Numbered from the stretch's first letter, positions 1 through 10,991 are shown. The stretch: DNA of 64,000 bases from Meandrina meandrites (GCA_963693305.1 OY855905.1:21759437-21823436), one strand, 5' to 3'. Program-made: numbers and translations. The notes: generated by a model from the letters alone, not told the origin.

Positions 1-58
1 CTGGGACCTCTGGATTACAGGTTCAGTTCCCTAATCCACTAGGCCACATTCGCTTCAG
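1..58 (-). repeat. tRNA-derived SINE head, cut by the window edge
   Basis: Read on the minus strand, this piece has a pol III A box (TGGCCTAGTGG) followed by an anticodon-arm-like segment containing CTGTAAT and the start of a T-arm (GAGGTCCC). The same layout occurs at 37356-37481, so it is a SINE head rather than a working tRNA gene. The B box and tail lie off the left end. It sits upstream of the first visible KANSL3 exon, probably within an intron. Confidence 0.6.
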
Positions 59-544
59 ACTAGGTGCGCCAATTAGAATTATTAATTATTAAAAACAAAA
101 CGTTTTTTAATTGTACAAACATGTTTCAACGGTACATCCATCATCAAGGCTATGAATACAAGTGTTGAATTATGTATTGACAGCCTTTACACTGACGATG
201 ACAGATGTACCATTGAAACATGTTTGTAAAATTAAAAACAGTTGTTTTGATTTTTGAAAATTTCAACAGTGTTGCTGTTGTCTCAACCATTTGGATCAAT
301 TATTAATCAATTAATCAATAAATCAACCATCAGTAAAGATACTTTACGTAAAGCTGTACTGTGTCATACTGTATGTGCTGTGGTTTAAATGTATCTTCAG
401 TTTAAATTTCAAACTGGGCTGATTTTTATATTTTATTGTCTCATATTCATTATCGTAATCTGAAACAAAGGGGAATAAAAATCAAACTGGTTTGAAAAAT
501 TTTAAACCATTGATAAATTTAAACCACAACATACGCTACATGTA

Positions 545-625
545 CTTGAACTCCTTAGTGTGATGTTGGTTGTGCCAAGTGATCCAACAACAAATGTCAG
601 TTCTTTCAATACTGTTAAAAGAATA
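545..625 (+). pseudogene. Partial duplicate of the first visible KANSL3 exon
   Basis: The stretch repeats the beginning of exon 679-903 about 140 bases upstream. It reads VMLVVPSDPTTNVSS, against [14 protein letters not shown] in the exon. Similarity fades after about 80 bases, and no donor site matching the exon's end is seen. It is most simply a decayed partial tandem duplication. An alternative exon cannot be excluded because the frame stays open. Confidence 0.5.
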
Positions 626-678
626 ACTTTTTGTTTCTGGTATACAGTATTAAATTGTGTTATTAATTTGTCCAAAAG

Positions 679-3600
679 CGCAAACTTCCTGGAACTCCTT
701 TGTTATTGGTTGTGCCAAGTGGTCCTACGACAAGTATCAGTGCTGGAACGTCGTCCAAGCGTGCTCGCTTCTGGCACAACCATCTGTCTGTCCTTGGCAA
801 GGTTGTTCCTGTGACCATGCACACAAGCAATGGAGGAAGTGGTGTATCTATCAGTCAGTGTTTGGACCACATTATTGGTGCCGTTAGGATCAAAGTACTG
901 GAGGTAATAAATAAACAAATAAATTATAGATAATAAACAAATAAAGTTTGGCAGCCAGGTGGTCAACTTCAACAGTTATGATTTCTTTTCAAGCTAGATG
1001 CAACCTTTAGTCTTTACATCATCTTCACAAATATACACAAGACATTTTGCCATCATAGTACATGTCCATCTTTCAATTCAGTTGTACATTTGCATGTACA
1101 AATAGGTAACAGCAAAATTTTAGGCAATGTAACAAAATACTGTGAGATAACCTACAGTTATGTTGGACCACTGTCCCATGATGAAAGAGAAGTAGAAATA
1201 AGGCAAAATGTGGATTGTGTGTGCATGTAATTATTAGACAGTTTATGTGTGAAATTGTTATTGATTTGTTTCATGTTAACCTAATTATTTCGTCTGACTG
1301 TTGTATTCTTCAGCTGAGAAGCCATTTTCCTAACCGTCCTATTATTCTGCTGGGCTGGTCAGTTGGTGCTTTAGTCTCTTGTCAGGTAAGAAATTATTAA
1401 CAGACACAAGAACCTCATTAATTTTTGTATAACATGGTTTAACCTTGATTTTTCTATCACCTACTCTGAAATCATACTTTCAGGTTGCATTGATGGAATC
1501 AGTGTGTGCTGTTGTTTGTCTTGGTTTCCCGATAACTGGTCTCAGTGGTGTAAGAGTGGTGAGTAAACACGACTTTTCATTTGACTATACTATGAACTGT
1601 GTCAAACGGCGAGGGAACATTTCAATAACACAGCAAATACAAAAGAAATTGCAGATGGACGGAATTGGAGGGGAAGAGGGCGGACTGTTATATGGGATTT
1701 CGGGAAACTTTTTAGGTGAACAGATTTTAAAAATCTCATTTGTTTGTAACTTTTAACTGTAATGCCCAGGACATGTGTTTGTTTGTAAATTATGAAGCTG
1801 TGGTTTTGTCATTTAGATCTATAGAAGTAATTTCTTCACCTAAGGCTAAGTTTTATTAAATTAATAGTGAGTATTTGGCAAAACTTAATGCGAACTAAAC
1901 TCAGACTAAACTCAGCCATGTTATAAACCAGCACTTCAAGCTGCGACCATTTTGGTCGCCATGGCAAGTGGAAATAAAATTTGGTGACTAAATTTTCCAC
2001 ACAGGTCGCCAATTTGGTGACCAGTGTAATGCAAAGGGCTGGCTACGCATCAACATTTTTTTTTGCAGTTCAACCACTTAGCCAAACAAATTTGACCACA
2101 AAAGTTTTCATTACAACTACTTCAATCGCCTATTTGAATTAAGGATACCTCATTGCTCAGACTCCTAATTGTGTCATTTGATGTGTTCGATCATGGAGCA
2201 GAAGTTTGCAAACCACATTTCCTTTCCATCATGTTAGTGTACTGTACAAAAATTAAACTTGTTTTGCATGTTTATCTTCCTTACCTCTTTCTTTAATCTT
2301 TTATTTACTTTTCTGCATGATAATTGGAACAGTTCAACAAAAAAACTCTTCAATGCAAACGAAAATAACTACGTTGGAACGTTCTTCGAACGATTTTAAT
2401 TTGGCTCATAATGGTCAGCGGTATTACTTCATGTAAGGCGACATAACGTGTCCTACTTTAAAAACGCTTTTGCTTTTTGGCGACCAAAATTTTTCTAGTG
2501 GCGACCATTTTACAAAAGGAAGTCGCCAAAAGGCGACTTCTGAAAAACTTGAGCTTGGAGCACTGTAAACACTTATACAAGTTAGAGATCTCTGCATGTG
2601 ATTTAAGAAATAGGATATTTGTATTGAGACACAGGGCTTTCAATGAGACCCGCCATGGACTGGAGCTCTGGCGGGTATTTTGAGGTGAATCACCAGCTTT
2701 AATTCATGCAGCTCTCTATAAAGGCGAGGTATTTACAGCTTCTTACGTTGCTCTCTGACGGGTGCAGCACAAGGGCAGCCAACTACTTGAAATCTTATTG
2801 AAAGCAATGAGACATGCTCTTTTTAACCCATCTGCCTCATGCCATAATCATCTCTTTATTTTATAATATCTGAAAGTTTATGCTATGTCATCAAGGAACA
2901 ATTTTTGTCTTGGCTGATGATTTTAGATATTCTCCTCACCTGTCTGCTTGACATTGTATTGATATTGTAAGGAGAAGTTAGATGTTTATCACTCGGGTAT
3001 TTTTATTCTTGTAGGGAGTAGAAGATCCTCTTCTGGAGCTGAAAACACCCACCCTGTTTATTATTGGCTCACATTCAACTCTTACATCTCAAGAAGATGT
3101 TGAGGTACCTGTATTTCTCATTGTCCTATGTTCACTGCTGGGAACAAGTACAAAGTACATGTAGCTTATTTTGTTGGAATTCCATGAAATGACATGTTTT
3201 CTGATGGTCACAAACTAACAGGATGACTTTTATGGGTGCTTCGGGCTTTTGTTATCTGACATTTGAAATTTGGCTCCATTGGTATCAATTAAAACTAAAG
3301 CTTTCTCAAGTTAAAGACAAAGAATGGAAACAAAAACCTCGCTTTCTTGTTTTTGAGTTCAAAAATTGATATTATCATTATTATTCATTATTATTACCAG
3401 GTTTTGCCCTTTCTGTTATCAGTGAACCAGATTGTCCCAGTACAGATGTTTATCCCCCAAACACTATCTGCATGTCAAATTGCCCCAACAGAATTGTTCA
3501 AATGTTTCCCGGTGTTTTGTGCATTATGTCTTTGTTTCCTGACCTGTGTGTGTTTGCTTGTTTGCTTTAGGAGATGCGTGAGAAAATGAAAACAGACACA

Positions 3601-6600
3601 AGTCTGTTGGTGGTAGGAGGAGCAGATGAACAGGTAAATGAAGTTTTCAGCAGTGTTTGATATTATTGTAGTCTCCATTTTGCAGTCAGTATTCTGGGGT
3701 GTCACGCAATTGGCCATGTTCTAAACGAGTAGGGGACTGGGTACGAACATATCTTTTCTTGGTGCGAATATTCAATATCGATTGAATTGAAAATGGGGCA
3801 CGTCATCTGAAAGAGCATCCAAAACTTAGTAAATTCACCAAATTTGACAGTTATTGGTTTAAACCCAAAGGCAGGGAACACTTTTAAAATAAGAGAGCTT
3901 AGTATGGATTGGAGGACGCCTGTCCCTCCAATCCATACTAAAGTGTACCATGCCTTTGGGTTTAAACCAATAACTGTTTCAGATGACGTGCCCCATTTTT
4001 CAATTCAATCGATATTGAATGTTTGTACCGAAGAGAAAATATGTTCGTACCCAGTGCCCTGTTCGTTTAGAACATGGCTAATTGTGGATAAGAGCACTGT
4101 GTGAATATCTAAATAACAACTGCAAAAGATGCTTCCTGTTTGGAGCAATTTTGATTGAATCCCATTAGCCAAAGTTGAAATAATCAGTCACTCCAGCCAA
4201 TCAGAATGGACAAAGCCGGCAATCCAGTGAGCCAATCAAAACTTGAAGCAAACACACACAAAATGGGAAAAAATGTGTGAGCAAATCATGATTGGTTTTG
4301 GTTTTACTTCTAAATGGTTGAGAAAGTGGCCCCTGACTGCTTGAAATCGCTTTGTTTTAGATATCTCAGCCCATAGCTTTCCCGCAGCAAGGTGTTATTT
4401 TGTATCGTGATAGTTACCTACAAAGTGCCCATTGATGTTCATCTTAATTCTCCTCACCTGTCCCTCAACTCCGCTTGACAATATGTTTCGAACGTTAGAA
4501 GTAATCAAGTAAATTGTGCTCCAACTGGTTTGTCATTGCTTTATCCTCCTTTCCTTCTAGTTGCGTTTGACTCGAGCCAAGAAGAAACAAGAAGGTCTTA
4601 CGCAGAGCATGGTGGATCGATTGATCATGGTATGTGCATTGCATTTCTTTTGAAAGGTTGAATGGCACTATTAATCACTTTTTGTATTATTGCCTCAGTG
4701 GCCATGTAAAACATTGCCTCCTTCGCAGGTACTATTTGGGCTCGTCACGCAATGCTCCTTATCCCACCAGAAGCGTTGCATGACGGCCCCAAATAACGGC
4801 AGCGAAGGAGCATAGGCGATGGAGGGGGGGGGGGGGGGGGGGGTTGGGGGTTGGGGGTTGGTGAGGGGGGACAACTACCAAACAAAATCCTACACAGCAA
4901 AAGTAGAGGAAAAACAAAGGTAAGGCTACCCCAAAGCTACACAAGCAAAAGGTGAAAAAATTATTGCACAAGCACAGGACAGAAAAAGGATTCCAGCTCA
5001 GAAAAATTGCCCAACGCCCCCTCCCTCTTCCTCCACACCCCCCCCCCCCCCAAAAAAAAAAAAATCAGTTAAGTGGTGTATTCCTAATGGGCACCCATAG
5101 AAGAGCTTTATTTGGATCGTCACGCAATCCTCTTCCTCACAGAAGCGTTGTCTGATGACTCAAATTATGGCTGCGAAGGAGTTGTAACTGAAAGTTTTTG
5201 TTTGTTTTCAGGATGAAATCGGTGATTTCTTGGGAATTGTTTTGACGAGTATGAATAACAACAGTGCACACAACCGAAATGACTCCTCGGACATGGACGA
5301 GGTGGACGTTCGCAAAAAGAAAAGGAAACGATCGGTGTCGCGTGACCTGAGCTCTGAAATGGAACTCTCAGTGGGAAAGCAAGCATTGACGTCACAGGCA
5401 TCCGCCAAGAAGTCCACGCCTCAAAAGGCTTCTGTTCAAGATCAGGGGAAGACGTTACTCAAACTCCCTCTCGGCAACACCATGGGCGCTATAAGTAGCG
5501 TCCGTTCGCTTAGCCAGCCAAGTCCTGCTAAGAAGCCAAGGACTTCCAAGTCTAAGACCAAAGCAGCTAACCCGCCTCCAAGTATAATTCATGTAACTGG
5601 AGCTAGCAGTGTTCCTCAAACCATTCCCGTGCATCCGGGTACTCTGCAAGGGTTTTCTCTGCCACCTGGCACCACTGTTACTCGCCAGGTGCCTCTGGCA
5701 AGTGCTTCTGCAGCCGCATTGGCGTCCTCTGGCAGAGGACAAGCCTTCATTTCTCTGACTCCAAAGAGCTCAGACCCTGGTGCAAGGGTCACACAAACGT
5801 TCATCACTATACCACGCGGAAGTTCTCCGTCCGTCATGTCATCGAGTTCTGCCACGGGACAGACAGTACAATACATCATAAAACCTCAGAGCCAGCGCCA
5901 CACTCCTGTGAACCTCAGTGCGGTCGGTGCGGCTCTGTCTGCTCAGGGTGGTGTTGTACCTTCCGGGGCTCAGCTGCCTGTAAGGACCATTGTATCAGCA
6001 CCAGTCAGACAAACGCCTCTCTCCCAATCGCCCAGTTCATCCTTTACGTCTGTAGTGAGTCTCAAAGGTGCCGCTGTAACAACACAGGCACCCTCGTTTC
6101 CAGCGGGTCCTGTACCAGCATCAAACGCTTCTTTAGCTGCAGCATCCTCGCTTGGAAAGTTTTCGCCATCGTCAGCTGTCTTGACTTCGGGGAGACCTAC
6201 CTTCACTCGTGTGGGTGAGATGTCTCAACCATCCACCATTAATGTTCTGACAAAGGATGGTAACAAGCTGGTAGTGTCCCAAGCCATTTCATCTGCCGGT
6301 CTTAAAGGGTCATACAAGTTAGTCAGTGGTGCGACGCTGCAAACTGTAGCCAGTGGAGCTGGCCAATCCCAAGTTGTCCTCGGCCATCCTGTCCGAACGG
6401 TTTCCAGTGGTGGCCAGGCATTGGTTACTCATAAAGTGTCTGGTGCGTCAGGAACTGTTAGCTCGCTGCCTGTAAGCCTTGCTGCGTTAGCTGGGAAACT
6501 ACCGAGTAGCTCCACAATATCACAACCCAGTGGCCGAGTGACACTTGTTCAGAGCACTCGGGCAACTACTGTACCCAGCCAGCCAGTGAGGACCATTGCA

Positions 6601-7152
6601 AGCCAACTCGTCTCCGTACAAAGATCGGTACCAAGCAGGACTACTAACCCACAGACTGGCACGGTAACAAGCTTTCCAGGAGCAGTTACTGTCGCTAGAG
6701 CAGGAACAACTCATATCACCGGAGCCATTTCTTCTGGATCACCCGTTTCTAATATTTCTACTGGAACAGCCTTTGTGGCCGGAAAAACTGTTGGTTTTCC
6801 TGTGGTTTGTTCACAGGTCACCCCCAAGGCGGCGCCTACTTTTGTCGTTTCTTCCACGGCGGTTTCTGGGACCAAAGTAGTTCCATCACCGCAAATGTCG
6901 TCAGTTCTTCCGAAGACCACGACAGTGCTGACTGCATCTACTCAGAAACCGACAGAGTCACGAACTATATATACCGCTGTTACTACAAGCTTGGGCACAG
7001 CCCCTGGTCAACAGATTGTGAAATCGGTGCCCTCGCCTCAGGTCGCTGCTGTTAGGCAAAGCCCCGCAGCTTCACATTCAGAGGTGAAGGAACGGACACC
7101 ACTGGCGCCTGAACCTGGAGAACCCGCCGGTAAAGATGCGAATTCATCTTGA
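679..7152 (+). CDS. KANSL3: KANSL3 (NSL complex subunit 3), 3' part, seven exons
   Basis: KANSL3 is a subunit of the NSL chromatin complex, which carries the KAT8/MOF histone H4 acetyltransferase. Exons read from splice sites and phase: 679-903, 1314-1385, 1484-1558, 3015-3104, 3571-3633, 4561-4629 and 5212-7152. All visible introns are phase 0, giving 844 residues of the C-terminal part; the start lies left of the window. The first six exons encode an alpha/beta-hydrolase-like fold: VVPSGPT strand, [11 protein letters not shown], nucleophile-elbow-like GWSVGA, the FIIGSHS strand, and VVGGADEQL followed by [10 protein letters not shown], a strong family signature. The last exon adds about 640 Ser/Thr/Val/Pro-rich residues, expected to be disordered, with a basic KKKRKR segment near its start. 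The 679 acceptor has a weak polypyrimidine tract and is the least certain boundary. Identity is very likely; the human comparison is from memory. Confidence 0.9.
1929..2565. mobile_element. Non-autonomous hAT-like DNA transposon, 637 bp
   Basis: The ends are imperfect inverted repeats, CAGCACTTCAAGCT on the left and AGCTTGGAGCACTG on the right. They are flanked by identical 5-bp direct repeats TAAAC (1924-1928 and 2566-2570). CAG...CTG ends with a short duplication fit hAT-type elements. The interior is rich in GGCGACC/GGTCGCC motifs, including a hairpin near 2519-2540, and has no transposase. It lies in KANSL3 intron 3 (1559-3014). The rest of that intron shows nothing I recognise. Confidence 0.65.
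3711..4080. mobile_element. Foldback (palindromic) element in KANSL3 intron 5
   Basis: The two halves are near-perfect inverted copies. The left arm starts GGCCATGTTCTAAACGAG and the right arm ends with its complement. The arms share the GACTGGGTACGAACATAT and TTGGTTTAAACCCAAAGGC stretches and meet at about 3910-3925 (TCCAATCCATAC / GTATGGATTGGA). The left arm carries an extra segment near 3812-3846. A separate copy of one end lies at 49968-50030 in an adducin intron. No coding capacity is seen. Confidence 0.75.
4718..4810. repeat. Small hairpin repeat (GTCACGCAA family), copy 1
   Basis: An imperfect palindrome: CTCCTTCGCAG...TATTTGGG...GTCACGCAATGC on the left is answered by GCGTTGCATGAC...CCAAATAACGG...GCGAAGGAG on the right. 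A second copy lies at 5105-5181 and a shorter one at 58945-59001. It is in KANSL3 intron 6. Confidence 0.6.
4824..4861 (+). repeat. Poly-G tract followed by a short TTGGGGG array
   Basis: Twenty consecutive G residues (4824-4843) run into three TTGGGGG-like units. The sequence could form G-quadruplexes and is prone to slippage, so its length in the assembly may not be exact. Similar G or C runs occur at 25372, 29241, 36701 and 39820. Confidence 0.8.
5105..5181. repeat. Small hairpin repeat (GTCACGCAA family), copy 2
   Basis: Contains TTTGGATCGTCACGCAATCC, then AGAAGCGTTG and CTGCGAAGGAG, the same order as copy 1 about 390 bases upstream. It ends only about 30 bases before the acceptor of the last KANSL3 exon. 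A poly-C/poly-A run (about 5037-5063) lies between the copies. Confidence 0.6.
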
Positions 7153-7240
7153 CTTGAACTCTTTAAATATTGAGCATCAAAGCTATGGTGTAGGCACACT
7201 TAACGTTTTAGGCGTAAGATGTATGCACTGTGTATATGTA

Positions 7241-7246
7241 AATAAA
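7241..7246 (+). other. KANSL3 polyadenylation signal
   Basis: A canonical AATAAA lies about 90 bases after the stop codon. An ATTAAA variant near 7411-7416, followed by an A-rich stretch, could serve a longer 3' UTR. Confidence 0.6.
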
Positions 7247-7592
7247 AATGAGCTTTTCCTGGTTTGTGATCCAGCGCAAAATAATTTCCAGATGAAGAGT
7301 TGAGAGCGTTTGGCTCAATTTTAAGAGAAAGGAATAGGATATCGACCTCGTTGTTGGTTGTGTATTAATATGTCTCATGCTTGAACTGTAAATATGTAGT
7401 TTACATGATTATTAAAAAGAAAAAAGTAATCGAAGTTTATGCCTATGGTGGAGTCTGTTTAATTCTGATCCAATCATTTCTTGCCCGCGACCGCAATTGC
7501 AACTCTGGAAATGCAGTATGCTGTCACTGTTTAGTGAAAAGTAGGTCTTGCACGCATTGACTGCCTAAGTTCTGCTGTGCGGACCTTGCATG

Positions 7593-7804
7593 AGATCTTC
7601 CACGGGGTTTTGGCGACACGCGACATCGCTGCAAAATTGCTAAAAATGTAGCGACAATGTTGTTCCAGAACACCGACAGCCGACAGAAACTGATGGCAAA
7701 AACGCGACAATTTGCGACAGCAACATTTGCCTCAAGCCATATAGGCGACAGGTGGGCTGGAAAATGAGCGACAAAGTGACATCAACACCCCCCTTTGAAG
7801 GCCT
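7593..7804. mobile_element. Roughly 200-bp non-autonomous DNA element, copy A
   Basis: The ends are AGATCTTCCACGGGG and, inverted, AGGCCTTCAAAGGGG. Flanks CTTGCATG and CTTGCATC match at 7 of 8 positions, consistent with an 8-bp target duplication. The body is packed with GCGACA/CGACAG words and ends in an ACACCCCCC run. A related element of almost the same size lies at 37623-37823. Confidence 0.55.
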
Positions 7805-7812
7805 CTTGCATC

Positions 7813-9349
7813 GCAACTTGAGTACAACATACGGTCACGCAATTTGACAGTGTCACGACAATCGTAATCGGTGTCCCAATTCTACGAATACAATACATTT
7901 TAAAGTGCCTATGAAATGAAATTTTCGGGGGATGGGGAGAGAGCAATTGGCGACAGGTTGAAAAAAAATGCAAATCGCCAAACCGGAAACCATGCTTTAA
8001 AACTCTCGAGACAACGATATAAATCCCAAAACAAGTCCTATATTCTCTCGGAGCATAATCTGCGTGCAGAAGCCTCCAATTTCCCTTGTTGGCTACACGC
8101 AGGCTAGTTATGAGCATTATCTGAAAATGTAAAATATTCAAAAGAAGCCCGACAATGGGGGCTCACAAGTGGAAAAAGTGGTACCTTTCTTTAGAGCTAT
8201 AGCTAAATATAAACCCATGGACTTGCATTCAGGAGGGTTTTGAATTAATTTCGGAAGGATATTACGTCCGAGATTTGGGTGGCTAATTTTTCGGGGGCTT
8301 ACTTATCGAATTTCAAGGTATACGGAAAAAATGAAACCGGAACTTAACTTCTCAAACTCAATCGGAACTTGGCACATTGCAGGACATTGTAAAATTCCGC
8401 GCAAAAGAACATTCGACTGAAAATAGCTTTGCTCAAAAGTTTGTTTTAGTTTTCTCGAAAGTGACTAAAGTGGTGTAACTATGCCCCCACCCCTCTCCCC
8501 TTCCCGCCTCACTGAGCCATTTATAAGCCCAGAACTTGTAATCGTTATTTTACGGTATTCTGCCAAGTATGTGTCAAACTGATGAGGGAAATTTCGAGGA
8601 GGGTTTATTTCGAGTGTCCTTGCGGACAAAGTGAAAATTTAAGTGCTCCAGCAGGATGCGAGACATCATATCGTAATCCTAGATGATTGGCAAGTGTGAA
8701 TTCAACGGCATTGCCAGTTTTCAAGGCAGCTTAGCGGTTTTCGTGGTCATAATATTCAATTCCATTTAGTGTCTTAACTTGGTTTCCGCCGCTCTCTGAT
8801 GTCTGGTTTCCGTTCTTTTCCTCATTTCCTGGTGAACAGTTAGAGATCGAGCCAACATTATTACTTTTCGATTACGTCGCAACGTCATATCCAACATTCC
8901 CGGGTATTTTAAATTGAAAAGTTAAGCTTTTTGAATTGCCCTATCACAGGTTGAAATTAGAAAAGAAAAGGCCCCCGTTCCCGAAACGCAATTCTTTTTC
9001 GACCAATCTATCACCCCTGAATTGCCTCATAGGTTAAAATTAAGAGGAGATCAAATGCCTCCATCCCCGGGACAAAGTTACAGTTTTATCTAAATACAGT
9101 GCACAAAAGATGCGATCGAAGAGTCAAAAGCGCCTTTTGTAGATTCCCCACCCCTCCCGTGAAAAAAATAAAGCTATACCTTCCGATCCTGGCGGAGCCT
9201 CGAAATTCGCGCCAATTTTTGACGCCCGCCGCGGTTTTCAGCTAGCTTTTTTGCACTTTTTCGTAGTGTAGAAGAGAACGTTTCACACCGACATATTTTA
9301 ATTTACTCGTTCTTAATACTACCACAGTTGCCAGAGAAAAAGAAACAAA
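7813..9349. other. Intergenic region, no gene recognised
   Basis: Stop codons are frequent in all frames, and the only longer open frames (7782-8141 minus, 7916-8107 plus) have no recognisable composition. GGCGACAGG words near 7948 echo the neighbouring element. Nothing else stands out. Confidence 0.5.
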
Positions 9350-10709
9350 ATGTCTTTCAGGTTCACTGCTGAACTTGCATTGCAAATAGGTACGAAGTTC
9401 GCGATACACACGAGAAAACAGGCGAAACACGACGGGTGGAAGGAAGTCTTTAATCAGCAGCTGCATGGAAGTGTCGAAGTATTGGGTATGTTTTAAGTTT
9501 TACTGCTGTAAAACTTGGCTTCAATTGAGTTGTAAAGTATGCGAGTTTGAAGCTTTTAGTAGTATTGGTATTTTGTTATATGTCTGGTACGGTGTGACCG
9601 AGCTCATTCAACGTTTCAACATATCAAAGAATTAGCTTAAAATGGCCGCCCAAACTAAAATCAAATACACCTTATTCGATGGTCTAACATATAATACGCG
9701 CGGATATTTTGCGAGTCGCGTACTAGTAGTACGAGCAATAATTCCACTAATAAAATAAAGTTTGGTTCGGTCATTTTGTTGCTCCGGTTTTTGTCCTTTT
9801 TTTGCCCGTATAAATAACGTGGCATATTTTGCGCGTTCTTTTGCCCTAATTCTTATTGGAACTGTGAGTTGTACCTGTGCAAGAAATTTCGAAATCCGAC
9901 GCCATTTTGACTGAAGGTGTGCACAAGTGTGGCGCATTGCGTGGGCTTTTGGCGTCGAATAATTTCCGTAAAATTTGATTTCCGAAATATGTAAACTGTA
10001 AAAAAGCAGACTTAGATTTCACTGACCACAATTTTGAGAAGTGAACCTTGTGTGAAGCTGGTAGTCGTTTTTCTATTTATTTGACCTCAAACTTCAAAGT
10101 CATGCAGTGGGAACATTTACAGAAAATGTATCAAAAAACAAAAAGCACGCTACACACTTATTTGCGGTCACCACAGCTACTAGTATGCGGCAAAGGAACG
10201 AGATTAAATCATTATTGAAGAAGTACTAAAAATCTCTAAAAGCGTGAATGGAATGCCAGTCAATATTAATGGTCACCAAAAAAGGGCAGTTATGGCAAAT
10301 GTTCAAATATTGTAGTGCACTTATTCCTGATTTCTAGCCAAAATAAACGAAAAAAAAAGAATTTGCAAACGGATTCGTTACAATCTTCGGCAGTTTTCAC
10401 TTTGTGAAATTTAGACGGCTGTCTGTTATACTAGAAGATTAAAGTTAGTTCAATATCTCATATCTTTAACATGATCCCTGATTGGGTGATTGTAACAAAT
10501 TTTGCAAATATTTAACTCTGTGTTGAGGTCACCAATATATTTTTCCAATTTCATTTGCATTTTTAATGATAATTGTACACGTTTCGCCACTCTGATCCAA
10601 TTCAATTTACACTTTTCAAGTGGGTGAACAGAGCCAAGGTGGTCCAGTTGATTGCAGTACTTGGTCGTTTCGCGCAGCAGAAGAATCCAGTTTGTATTCT
10701 CAATTTGCA
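9350..10709 (+). CDS. Candidate 5' exons of an unrecognised gene
   Basis: Two segments join in frame with good splice signals. Exon 1 starts at an ATG preceded by AAACAAA (about 9350) and reads MSFRFTAELALQIGTKF onward to VEVLG, where TTGG meets gtatgt (9485/9486). Exon 2 follows ttttcaag at about 10620, ends at TTTGCAG|gtaagt (10709/10710), and reads VGEQSQGGPVDCSTWSFRAA onward. The joint phase is consistent and there is no stop. I do not recognise the protein and could not find later exons, so this may be a start whose remaining exons are short or distant, or a chance pairing. Confidence 0.3.
9650..9855 (+). repeat. Hairpin-headed repeat family, copy 1 (head damaged)
   Basis: Contains CTTATTCGATGG, ACATATAATACGCGCGGA and ATATTTTGCGAG at the head, then the body words GGTCATTTTGTTGCTCC and AACGTGGCATATTTTGCGCG. 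Compared with copies at 32655, 62615 and (reversed) 17350, the second arm of the head hairpin is missing. It lies in the first intron of the candidate gene at 9350. Confidence 0.65.
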
Positions 10710-10827
10710 GGTAAGTGTAAATCAGTTGTTCTTATGTTGATGTTAATTTAAAAACAAATTTAATCCTTGATAAAATATTTCCTTAAAGTAAAGTCAGAAA
10801 ATGTAATGTACTATATAGATATGTTAC

Positions 10828-10991
10828 TTATTTAACATCTTCATACCGTGCTGAAATGGCGATTTGGTCATTCCGAAGTGAAAATAGATTGATAAATTCG
10901 AGATCGGTTGATTCCGTGCTATCGATGCCTTCAGCTTGCTTAAAAAGCTGAGGCGGACCTGATTTAACACCTCCTAAATGGTTGCTCATTT
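10828..10991 (-). CDS. Small minus-strand open frame, possible exon
   Basis: Reads MSNHLGGVKSGPPQLFKQAE onward to YEDVK and a stop, 53 residues. A possible acceptor (ttgttcttag) lies about 30 bases upstream of the ATG and a possible donor (CACG|gtatga) near the end. Composition looks coding-like, but the frame lies just past an exon of the opposite-strand candidate at 9350-10709, and I recognise no family. It may be spurious. Confidence 0.2.

Noticed and set aside
7782..8141. 119-codon minus-strand open frame
   Set aside because: It overlaps the end of a transposon-like element and its composition looks non-coding.
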